From: Chrysemys picta bellii
Taxonomy: Eukaryota; Chordata; Testudines; Emydidae
DNA length: 64,000 bases
Assembly (NCBI RefSeq): GCF_011386835.1
Contig: NC_088809.1
Coordinates: 2,737,001 to 2,801,000, forward strand
Direction: 5' to 3'
Numbering within the stretch: position 1 is the stretch's first letter; each line of letters begins with the position of its first letter. Below the pieces are notes generated by a model. That model was not told the origin of the DNA and ran no database searches. It saw only the letters and a list, made by a program, of their open reading frames with translations. The position numbers and the translations under genes are program-made. Below, one piece after another: positions 35,701-47,700 of the stretch.

Positions 35701-38700
35701 TGTGTAAGTGCCATTTTGAAGACCTGGGACTTAACCATAATAATTTGAAACTTTTGATTTAAAAAGACAACAATATTTGGCTAGTTATTATTCTCTTTTC
35801 TGACTTAATCAGTTGTGTTATTTCACATGAAAAACAGCCTAGATATTTATCTTTGAAAAGTCGTAACTTGGCATCCTTAAGACTACTTCTATATAAAAAG
35901 TCAAATTAGGGAAGACGTACATGTATTTCAACATAGAATTAAAGAGAGTGCCAGCTTTGACTAACTAGTATTAGTTTGCTAGACTGATGATTAGGAGTAA
36001 TTATGGTGAATCATGTTAATCTCAAATATTTTCTGCAATGATATTCTGCGTTAAGGTCAACATCCAATCCTGCTTTGTGCTATCATGTCTAGATATGTTA
36101 CGGGTCTTAGTTCTGTGTGGTGGTAGGTACCCACTGAGCTGTAATACCCTGTGAGAACAGGCAGAGTTAAAGAGGATGCATCAGCCTGGGTTTTGAATTT
36201 GTATTTCTTTTTAGGAGCTGGCTATTACTAACATGACTGTGCAGTCTGTATTGTCCACCAGCTATTAAGAGAAATCTCCTGCACTGTGATGGTATGATCC
36301 TGCAAATCCCCTGGCATTGGAGTTACCATTTTCCCTTGAATAAGTCTCATAAGTTGGGAATCTTGCAAATAAAAAATCAGTCACATAAGAGCCGGCACAT
36401 TTTAAAAACCCTGAAATCTTTGACTTGGCATTTATGCTACAAGCTTCACTATGAAGTTTCTTCATTTATCTTTTTATTTTTTAATACGGTTAAAGCTCGT
36501 ATTGGCACTTGGCATTCTGAGATAATTTAGGTGAATTCTGTGTAACTTGTCTGTGTAGTGACATAGGTTATCCCTAACATAGGCTGCAGATTAATAGTTG
36601 CCAAGCAGTCATTCAGTGAGCTGTAACAGCTAGCCCAATACTGTAGTCAGACCCTTTCCTAGACCCATGGAGACATGTTAGCTAGCTCAAATAGAGTGAA
36701 TCACTAGAGCGTACTAGGTTTCAGTTGTTTTGTCTGCTTTGTTCATCCATTTCCTATCCCCCCAGGAGGATCTCCTGCAATAGCAGGATACAGTGAGAAA
36801 TAAGAAGTCAGAACTGGCTGTGGGCCTCCCTTAAGTTCATATCTGTCAGAGCATACTATGTGCTGTTAAAAACAACCACCACCGCCTAAAGAAAACATAA
36901 GCTACTACCCAACCAACAGTTCATACATATCAGTTACATTGGTTGCATCCTGAAAAGAAAGTTATTAAACAATTTTTTTCTTGAATGTTTGTTTTCCTAC
37001 TGGCTGGTTTGCTTTTCAAACACAGGGCTCCAGCTACAAACTGTTTTAAATATTGTGATTGTTGTGCTAATTTGATACCTTGGTATGATCTAAAATGAAA
37101 TACCCAGACAAAGTTTGGCAGCTAACAACATTGGCTGTAATTGTGCAAACTTCTCCACGGAATGCATCTAGACCTGGAGCATACTGCTGATTCGGGTCTC
37201 GTCCTTCCCACTTCAGTGGTGTCGATATACCATATTCCTGACTTGCATTTATCCCTTTTTTTGGGCCGGTCATGGGCACATCCTCTGCCTTACCCCTACT
37301 CTTCATTCTTGACTTATGCAGTACTCTTTATTCTAGTCCAAAGACGCTTCTGAATGGAGACTATCATGTTGAATTAATGAATTTATGACAACCTAGACTT
37401 TAATGATCATTTAAGAACCCCCAAATAATTTTTGCTTTAGATCTAGGTAGAATGGCCTTCCCTAATTTGGCTTTTTATATAGAAGTCGTCTTAAGGATGC
37501 CAAGTTACAACTTTTCAAAAATAAATAACTTGGTGGTTTTTCATATGAAATAACCAAATTGATTAAGGCATAAAAGAGAGTAATAACTAGCCAAATGTTG
37601 TTTTTTTAAATCAAAAGGCTTAAATGTTTTAAAAGACATTACATTTAGAAATAACTGCAGATATTCGAAAAACTAACCCTCCAACGCACCTGTTGGAAGT
37701 AGGTAAATGTTATGATACAGAAAAGGGAAATTTGGCACAAAGGGGGAGTGAGTTGCCCAAGATCAAAGAGCGCAGAGCTGGGAATAAAGTCCAGCTCGGA
37801 CTCCCAGTTCTCTGCGTTAACCTAGAAACAGTACTACGGGGTGTGTGTGTGTGGGGAATTTAACCGTACATCAAGGAAAGTTAAAAAGCTACGTGTGCTT
37901 GTGCATCTGGTTGCTTTTCTGAAATAAACAAGCAAAAGATGCATGTTTGATTTGCTTCCAGCATTCTTTTGAACTCCAATTCTTAACTAGAACAGCTTTG
38001 TCCCCCAAGGTTTTTATTGAAATTAGGAGCCTAACAATTATTGAAAGTCTTTGACATGGGTTAGCTCTAATAAAGCAGAAGCACATCTTGAGCAGAGTCA
38101 GTGACTGCTTTGTTCTGCAGCATCACTTTTGTTTACAATTTTTGAAAAAGCTATTTTATTTTTAAAGGAGCCTCCCCCACTGAGTTCAGTGTTCAGAGTT
38201 TATGCTGAATAGATGCTTTATAAAATTTGCCTCCCCTGTTTGTAGTTTTACCTCTTGTTAGTGTCTTACTGTGAAGTACCCGTCAGTCAGTCTGTAGCAA
38301 TTTAAAAGCCTGTTTTGAGTAACATCAAGGCATTTACTTACCACCTCAGCACAGCATTTTAATGAAATGAATATCTAACTGTCAGCTTTGTGTACTGAGA
38401 AGTGATTTGTCCAATGCTTGAAATATGTGGTGTTGCAACTACCCAGTCTCATTTTCTTCATAAACTTCATAACAGAGGCAACTCTTTACATTGATGTCTT
38501 CTATAATCACTTTGTATTTTGTAGGTATTTACTATTTCAGGGAGCAGTCTCACCTCTCATCAAACAAGACAGTAGCAGTTGTAATAGTTGATATACTGTG
38601 TGTGTGTGCATAATGTATGTGAACACTATTAATTGACAGGAAAGAAGACCCTTATGCACTTATATTTCTATTTTATGGGCTGAGAAACATTTTAGTGCAA

Positions 38701-41700
38701 AACAGTAAGTAAAGAGCTTACAATGCTGTTACCATGTATTCATATCTATTTAACTTCAGCTAGCATGAAATTAAGACTACATTTCTGGTGTGGGGGTTAT
38801 TTGGTGTGTCTGTGAAAATTAGCAGGATATTGCATTATTGTCGTTTTCATTACCATGGGGTTGCCCTGTTTTAAAACTCATCACAACTCTGGCTGATAAG
38901 TTATTGCAGAGGTGGGGTGGCTTTGAAAACTGGGTTTTGCAAGTATTTTATTATTTATTCATTGAGAAAGTGGTGGGAATGGGTTTAGAACAGACTCTAG
39001 TAAAGTAACCTGGAATTCCCAGTATAAATAATGTACATTGTTTAAAGAATGTTCTTGGCTCTTTAAATGTCTCGTACTTTTGTAGATGCCTATTATACAT
39101 CAGTGGTTGTGTGTTTAGCCCCAAAGGGCTTAACAGATTTTCTATTAGAGGAAAGTCTCTTAGAGGAGGGTGAAACAAACTTTTGTCCAGCCCATCCAAA
39201 GGACTGCTGCTGAGATCATTGTCCTTTCCCTCCAATCTATTGCTGGGATTTGCAAAGGAGTCCAAGGAAGCTAGGTGTAACTCCCACTGCAATGCAATCA
39301 AATTTGGGCACCTAAGTCCCTTAAGGCATCTTTGGAAATGCCAGCCTCGTTCATGCCTTTGGGACGGCATTATATACACTTATGGAGCTATATTGAAATA
39401 ATGGTTTCTGAATCCATCCCCTGTTTTTCTGGAGATGTAAATAATCAGAGCTGATAGGAAAACGGAAACCCTTTCTAGCGAGAAATTTCATATTTTTTTT
39501 TAAAATGTTCATCCTGAATGAGGGTGAAAAGTGGGCTGCAAAAATTTTCATGGGAAGGGATTTATAGAAAAATTCAGGAGAACAAAACTGAGATTTTTCT
39601 GCTTCTCAAGTGCCCACCTTGAAGACTTTTGTCAATTTCACTTCAGGAAGTGAAATTGACAAGAGCCTTCCAGCCTGGCTGCTGGTGAAGCGGAGAGCTT
39701 GGGTGTTCAGAGTGTCTGGCAGCGAAGGTTGGGGAAGGCAGGGAGAGTGAAAGCTAAGGAGGCAGTGTCAGGGCACTCAGCTTTGTGGAGAAGAAACCTG
39801 CATAATTTTTATAGTCAGGGGTAAGATTTTGATGAGATGTCATTTCATTCTTCATGTTAGGGACTTCCTCATAGCAGTCTCGTTCTGTCGTCGTGAACCT
39901 GATATCTTGATCTGCTTCACTGTAAACACTTCTGATGGGAGATGCAAAATGTTGGGTTAGGAATATTAGTATATTCCTAAAATTGACATTCATAATTTAG
40001 GGCAGTGTTAACTTTATTGCTTCCATGAAGCCATCTGCTTTCTGAAAATTAGCTGACTTCAAAACAGAATCTAAGAGGGCGAAGGATCCTGTTTCAGTGT
40101 AGACAGCTTTCACTTTTTTGCCAGCAAAACTATTAGTTGAGCCTTTAGATCTTTAAGGCCAGAAGGGATGATGATCATCTAATCCAGTCTAGTCTAGTCT
40201 AGTCTCAATCTTTTCTTTCTGAGCCCCCCCTCCCCCCCGATCTAAAAACTCCATGGGTGGGGGTGGGGGGGGCTCCTGGCTTCAGATGCCAGAGCGGGGA
40301 GCTTGCGGCTCCTGGCTGCAGACATGAGGGGTCGTGGGCTTTAGCCCTGCAGGGCTGGGCCTCAGGGCTTCAGCAAAGGGGGGCTTGGGGGCCTCAGTTG
40401 CAGAGCTGGCCGGGGGGGCCTCTGGGCTCCAGATTTCAGCCTTTGGGCAGGGTTGGGGTTTGGGGGTTTAGCCCTGCGGGACTGGGTGAATGGGGCTTCA
40501 GCTGGGGTGGTGGGCTTCTGCCCCACGGGGGCACCAGGGCTCGAGACTTCAGGTTTCAGCCCCGCGGGAAGCACCGGGGCTTCTGCCGCAGAGCCCCATG
40601 GACCCATTAAACTGGCTCACGGCCCCCTAGGGGAGTATGGCCCCCTGGCAGAGAACCATTGATCTAGTCCATCCTCCAGCATAACCTTGGCCATTGAATT
40701 TCATTGGCCATTGTAACAGACCTCTTGATGTCCCTGGGGTCTGCATTTTGGTATAGTGTAGTAACTCTCCCCTTCTAAAGGTGATATCCTTCAAATCCCC
40801 ATTGTTAACAAGAACTAGTTTCCATCCCCCTCCTCTTTAGCTTTGCTGTCAGGTTAAAGGTGAAGAATGCTCTTCTTTCACTTGAGAGACTTGTTTCTAT
40901 TGAGTATAATTTCACCTTTGGAAGAAAGCCATCTTGTACTATCAGCAGATAAAAAGACAAGCCTGAGAGTGCAGGAAATTTTACAAGAAATCACGTTGGC
41001 AAAACACCATTGCAGATCATCATACATTACTGAATTGCATCTCAAATTTGGGCTACAGATGGTTTAAATGTAGAGTGCACTTTAAAGTTTAAAATTGACA
41101 GACATTCAGTGTGTTGTGTATTTACCCCTGCAATTATAGGAATCATTTTTTGAAACCTAATGAATGGGCAGATGGTTGCTATATCAGTAATTTGGCCAAA
41201 TCCCTAGCTGGAAGCCCCATGCTTTACTGCATCCATCTCTCTCTCTCTTAAAAAAAAAAAAAAAAAAAGACAGCGGATGAAGATTCACAGAATTGGGGAG
41301 GCAGAGCACATTAAGGCTTTCTACAGAGATTTTTTTAATAGAGTTGTGAACAGAATAATATTAAAAGAAAAATCTCAGTGTTCATCTTTTATTTTTTGTT
41401 GGTTTTGCTGGAAATGACTTGCATTAATACCCTGAGCAACATTTAGGGCTGTTGTTTGCAGGACAATAATCCTTTTGAAGATATTAATCTTGCAGTCCTT
41501 CTCTTTGTCTCTCCCACCTATAAAATAGGTAAGCATTATTATGCCCACTTGAGAGAGGAGTGAACTGTCTTACGCAAGCTTACACAGTAAGTGGTTGAAC
41601 TAGGAATGGGATACAGAAGCCATGATGATCCGTTGTCTGCAAGAGTACAATTAATAGACAACGCTCTTCCCCATGATGCACTTGTGCAGTCCCCTTGTTC

Positions 41701-44700
41701 AGAGGTGTATGCAAATTAGTGTGTAGTGTTGTATCTTGATAGACCCAATCTCTTTTGTCAGGTTAGTGTTCAGCTTTTGTGAAGCTGCTCCTTAAAACGT
41801 TTACATATGAATGATTAAGTATTGATTGTTTCTTGGACAAAAATATATTAAATTTTTCCCTGGGTTACAACGTGTAATGAAAGCAGCACTTGTAATGTTG
41901 GGGCTGCATACAGTATGTAAAACTTGAAGAAAAGCCGATATAGTCCATTAGTGATTTACTGGAATTGTTCTGACAGTTGTGGTTAGTGATAATGACTTAC
42001 AGTAATGGCTGTCCCTGTTTTAGTTCATTTAGTATGTTTCCGGTGGGTAATATACAGCAATTATGGAAGGGTTGGTCTCTCCAGGAACCTGTACTACCAA
42101 GAGCAGAGAGCCTCCCGAAACTTCATTATGGGGATCTTGGTGCCATTCAACCAATCACTTTTGGGCTCTTACTAGTGATAGGAAACCAGCTGCTTCATTT
42201 AATTAAACTTCTGAGGTATAGATGATTTGGGATAGTCTCTGGTTTTATATTAGGCTTTTAACCGTCCTCCTCAGATAAATTGTGTACTGGAAACTGACAG
42301 GAAATAAGTGGCTTGGAGGTAGCCTTATAGCAGGGGTAGACAATTATTTTCTGTCAAGGTCCAATTTTCTTGGTCAAGGTCCAGACTCCAGAGAAAATAA
42401 TAATAAAATACAATGATGATGATAAGTAAATAAAAAGATTTCAGGGTCTGTTCAAAAGCATCTGGTGGTCCAGATTTGGCCCGTGGTCTACCTATTGACT
42501 ACCCCTGCCTTATAGGATCCCTTTTTTAAGGGACAAAAAGTAAGTAGCTTTTGTTAAATCAGTAGGTTTCTCTTTGTGCTTTAGGCCCAGAATACAGCAC
42601 TAACGGGTGGGGTATTCTATCTATAGGTATTGATACTGGGCTTGTTACTGTAGTATCTGAGCACTTTACAAGTTCTCATTTATAACTTCAAGGTAGTCCT
42701 TCCTGAGGAGCCCCTTGGAGAGAGGAAGGAAAGATTTAGATGGCAATTTTGGTGGGTATGAGAGAGAATTGAGCCTGAATGGGAGAGATCATAAATAGTA
42801 AGCAAATAATATGTATCCTGAGCAGCTGAATAATGCTGATTTTTCCCCACACATTAGTCTAATCAGAAAACATTTCCTAGATGATGCCAACATCTGCTGT
42901 CTGTGAATGTGCCACATAGTGTGGCTCCTGTTCAGTCTCCAGTATTTTAATAAATAATTCTGCCCAAGCATTTGTGGCAAGTTGTCTAGGAAATGTTGTT
43001 GGAATTTTAAATTTGAGGCTTCCCCCCCTTGCTGTTGTTATAAGCATTTCCGGGCATAGTAGTCAGTGACTGCGTGCCCTGTGTTCTCACTTGCATATTT
43101 CTATGATGCATAAACTGCATGTGACTATCTGGAAAGAAATTAAACTCCCAGTGACATTGTATGCTGACTGGCCAGCATGAGGTGCCTTTCACTCCAGATT
43201 TAACAGATTGCTTACGCTGATGGGAGTTGCATTAGAAGATAAGTTCTTTAGTGCCAGTATTGCTCTGTCGTCTCCCTACCAATTTAGTGTCTGCTCTCAA
43301 TCTTCATGAAACTCTCTGGCTACCAAATGTTAAATTCCACACTACAGTGATCTGCAGAACAAGCCCACTTGGATGTTTAGCACCTATAAATGGGGTGTTC
43401 AATCAAGATTTCTGCATATCCGTGTAATATCTTAATTTTAATGTCCCATGTGCCTGCAAGATATTTGTACAGGTCGTTATGCTTGAGGATTGCAGACATG
43501 CTACACTTTTTCATTATGCCTCTGAGGAAGTAAAGTCTGAAAACTCTTACTCTGAGTCTTTTTATCTTCAAGAATTTGTTTTAATTAACACATGAAGCAA
43601 AACCTGCAAGCTTGCAGTTTGCTCAGAGATTTGTGCCTCTATCCATCTGCTCTCAAAATCGTTTCCATATAAGGAGCCATTTGTCCCTGAAAACACTCAT
43701 TTCATCTCAAGTCATTACCTTTTTGACAGATTATCTCTTTTCAGATTTTGTCATGTATATTGATGGAGACCTGAGATTTATACTTTGTAGTCAAATCTAT
43801 CCCCCTACTCCTCGCTGTTTGTCATATGCTTTTCACATACCTCAAGCTGCTGCTTCCACCAGTACTTTGCTAGAAGCTCAGCAAGGACTTTCCTGTTGTT
43901 TGCACAAGGCTCTTTTTACGGTGTTCCCTTTTATGGACAGTAGCATTACAAAGGTGTGGACGTTTTAATTTCATTTTTAGTTTCCTTTTTGGTGGACAAA
44001 ACATTTTGTTCACTACCACAGAATAAAATGTATTCTAGTTTTCATTCCCTACTTAATCTTAAAAAGTTGAATGATCTGAGGTTTTTTTTCCTTTTTGCCC
44101 AAAACAAGAGAGATGTTTGATCTTTGCTTTTGATCAACCAGAGCTTTTTACTTTAGAGCCTCCACTTGTTTTTTTCAAAACGATTGAATGGCTGGCCGTG
44201 CAAGTCAAGTACACCTTCTCCTGGTCGGTATGTTTGTAATATTACATTCCTTGAAGCTTCTAGTTGCCTAGCCTGGTGATCCAGGGCTCTGAATATAGAA
44301 ATGACCTAATGCAAGCAGTTTGGTGGAATCCAGGTTGGCAATTAATCACACTCCCTCAACTGAAAGATAAGGTGTGCATCCCACCCCAGCCAATAAGGTT
44401 AACAAGGGCATGAGAGGCCGGTTAGGTCACCTGGCATCACCTGAAAGGGAGGGCCAGGATTAATTGAGAGTGAAGCCCAGCTAGGGAAGTGCTAGGCCAG
44501 CACTATAAAGTTAAGAGGCTGAAAGCAGACGGGGGCTGGAATCTGCAGTCACTTCCTGGAAGGAGGGAGGTCATCAGGAGCCAGGAGAAAGCCCCAGGGG
44601 GAGAGTATGCAGTGGGATCCTGTCCTGGAGTAAGGAGTCTGACACAAAGCTAGGAGGGGTGAAGTAGCCATGGAAGTAGAGTAAGCTCCAGTGGTAAACC

Positions 44701-47700
44701 CAGAAGCAGGAAAGAGAGGATCGGGAGGCTTGGTAGGCAGGGGCCCAGGGAAACAGCAACAGGGGAGGGGGACTGAAGACCTAGATTGCTGGTAGAGGGT
44801 CTCTGGGCTGGAACCCGGTGTAGTGGGAGGCCTGGGTTCCTCTGCCAGTCACTGAGATACTGGCACACAGGCCAAAGTGAGGCTGACCAGTCTGGAAATG
44901 CATTTGGACAGTGATCCTGTTGAACTGTGTAACTTCAGAAGAGGTGGAACAAATAGTGACCTGGCTGGAGAGCCAAATTACTGGAAGAAAGACTGTTGCA
45001 AAGCAACCAATGAGTAGCAAGAGTCACCTGTTGCAGTGCGAGCTGCATTCCCAGACCTGCAGTGTGTAGTGAGCCCCTTACAGGGAGAAACAAAGGAAAG
45101 CGATTAGCTTTCCAAATGAAATGAGCTCCAGTTATGGAAAGAGAGGAAAAAGAGCCAGCAAATGCTGTTAGCCAGTCTGAGTGTTTTCTCATTTATATCA
45201 AAATGATTCTTACTGTTGTGAAATAGGGTCCTGACGTTTATGCTTGAAGCATCTGATTGTATCTCAGAGGTTAAAGTACCCTCCTTAGCCTTCTTTCATA
45301 AAAGGACTTTGAGGTGTGTACAAATTAACTGTCTTGCTGACACTGACATAACTTTGTTCCCTGTCAAGTAAACCCACTGGGTAAATCCTGGCCCCAGTGA
45401 TATCAGTGGCAAAATTCTCATTGACTTGAATAGGACAAAGATTTCTCCCTTTTTAGTCATGAAGTGACAGTCTGCATCGGTGATTGAATTCACTGCTATT
45501 TAGCTGGCAAACCTGACTTGGGAGGCAAGATATTTGGTGGTTAAAATATTTGTATTGTGAGCAGGGTTCTCTCCTCCCCCACCCCCACCCCCCAAGCCCT
45601 CTCTTGTTTCACTTGATCTATAACTGTCTTTATGTGGATGACAAATTGGAAGAACTTTCCTATTGTTACAGTACTTGCACAAAGGCCTGATTATTTCATA
45701 TGCATTATTGCTACCGTTGGATTCATGCCATGTGCTATAGTATTTGATTGTTTCAGCATCTTTTCATCATTCCTTTCATAGGTATTTTTAAATGCCGACA
45801 TCAAAGCTCCATCTGTGTGGACAGGTGAAAATTCCTGGCATATTGAAACAGATGGCGAATCAGAGTAATATTGCCCTGAACAATCATTGCTTGCTTAGAT
45901 GTTCACAGAGTAATGTCCACCAGATTTGCAGTTTTCGTTCGGAAAACAGAACAGCAAAGTCATGATATTTTATAAGGAGCACATTTGTCTATGCTTTGAG
46001 CTTGTCAGTTAAGCAGGGAAATGAACTACCTCATGCCTCAATTAGCTACTAATTGCTTAGTTAAAACAATGAATATGAACCTATTTTCTTTTTCTTGACT
46101 TTGCATACTTTTCATATTCTATACCACTTATTAAGGTATGTATAGTATGTCTGGTTTGTTTTTCTCCTGCCACATAAGTTTAAATGTCCTTCCATCTTTA
46201 GATCAAATTTGAACAAAATTAAATTAATAGTAAAGCACAGTGCATGCTTCCTAAAATATTGATCAGACATTTTCTGTTCCTTTAACATTTGTCCAAAAAA
46301 AACCTCTTTAGCACATGGGCTTCTGATTTCCTCACAAGCAAACAATGTCTGACTAGAACTAGACAAGCTACCTGTAGAGATTTAACTTCTTTAGATATCT
46401 GTGAATGTTTAAAATATTTCAATTAAACATTTCAATTGAAATAACTCACGCTTTTGAGTCAGAGCAGGAAAAGTGTAAAATTTTGTTCTGCCATGCTTTA
46501 TTTGTGTACTTTGAATTACTGAAGTCACCTGAAATCAAACTCTGAAGAATTTTTGCACGAGTCAGCAGATACCTTAGATTCTCTCCATGCTACAAGTGCA
46601 AGTGTTCGGTCACCATACTAAATTCTGTTTTCACATTTATTTTCTGAGCAGGATAAAGTGTAGGTTCTTATATAAAAATAGTAAACTTGTCATTTAAAAA
46701 CACTGTAAATCAAGCTTCCTTGTTTTAACATCCTTGCGGTAGAGATTAACACAAAATGTTCTACTGAGGTGCAGCAAATGTTCAGGAAGAGAGTCAAGAC
46801 AGTGCTGTGGGTTGAAGCATTAGCCATCCTCTCCTCTTGGGTGGAGTTCCAGGAAATGTATGCACACAGTAATACCAGCTTGTGAAAGTAACTTGTGTTA
46901 AATGTGGAAGTGTAGTCTAGTAGTTACAGCTTCAGGACTTTTCCTGACTGCCATGTATGTACTGTATGACTTTGGGTGAATCACATAACCGCCCTGTTTC
47001 TTGATATATCCAGGTGTAAAATGGATGGAATAAAGCTTACCTATCTCTTGGATGGGTGGTTGTGGATTTTAAAAGCCTTGGATGAGAGAGACCATGTGAA
47101 TACAGATCATGGTTTGTCAGTAGGACTGACTTTCTATGATTCGACATATGCTCAAGTTTGACTCTCGAAAAGTTTAATACTTCTGTTAAACTTTAAGATT
47201 TCTAATACACTGATCTTGTCTAAGCTCCTGCTATCTCGTTAAAGAGTCATGGACAAAATCTCAGAAAAAATGTCTAAGTCACAAAGCAGCTGAGTGACAG
47301 TGACTGTAAACGGCATCACTACACATCCTAGTTCACTGTCTGCTGAGGTTTGTACACATGCTGCAGGTTGGTGACTGGAGTATGCTTTAGAAAATACTGT
47401 CAGTCTGTTTGATTGCCTCTCACTGTGAAGCTGAAGGAAGGAGTGACCTTGGAACATTGAGAAGAAGGATATATTGAAGTAGTTACGTGCAGTAGATTTG
47501 CATGAATTCCCAGCTTCAAGGAAATTTACGTGACAAGAATAGAATCATAGAATCCTAGAATATCAGGGTTGGAAGGGACCTCAAGAGGTCATCTAGTCCA
47601 CCCCCCTGCTCAAAGCAGGACCAATTCCCAACTAAATCATCCCAGCCAGGGCTTTGTCAAGCCGGGCCTTAAAAACCTCCAAGGAAGGAGACTCCACCAC

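Noticed and set aside
38951..39379. 142-codon minus strand frame
   Set aside because: No homology recognised and no promoter or splice context; intronic chance frame.
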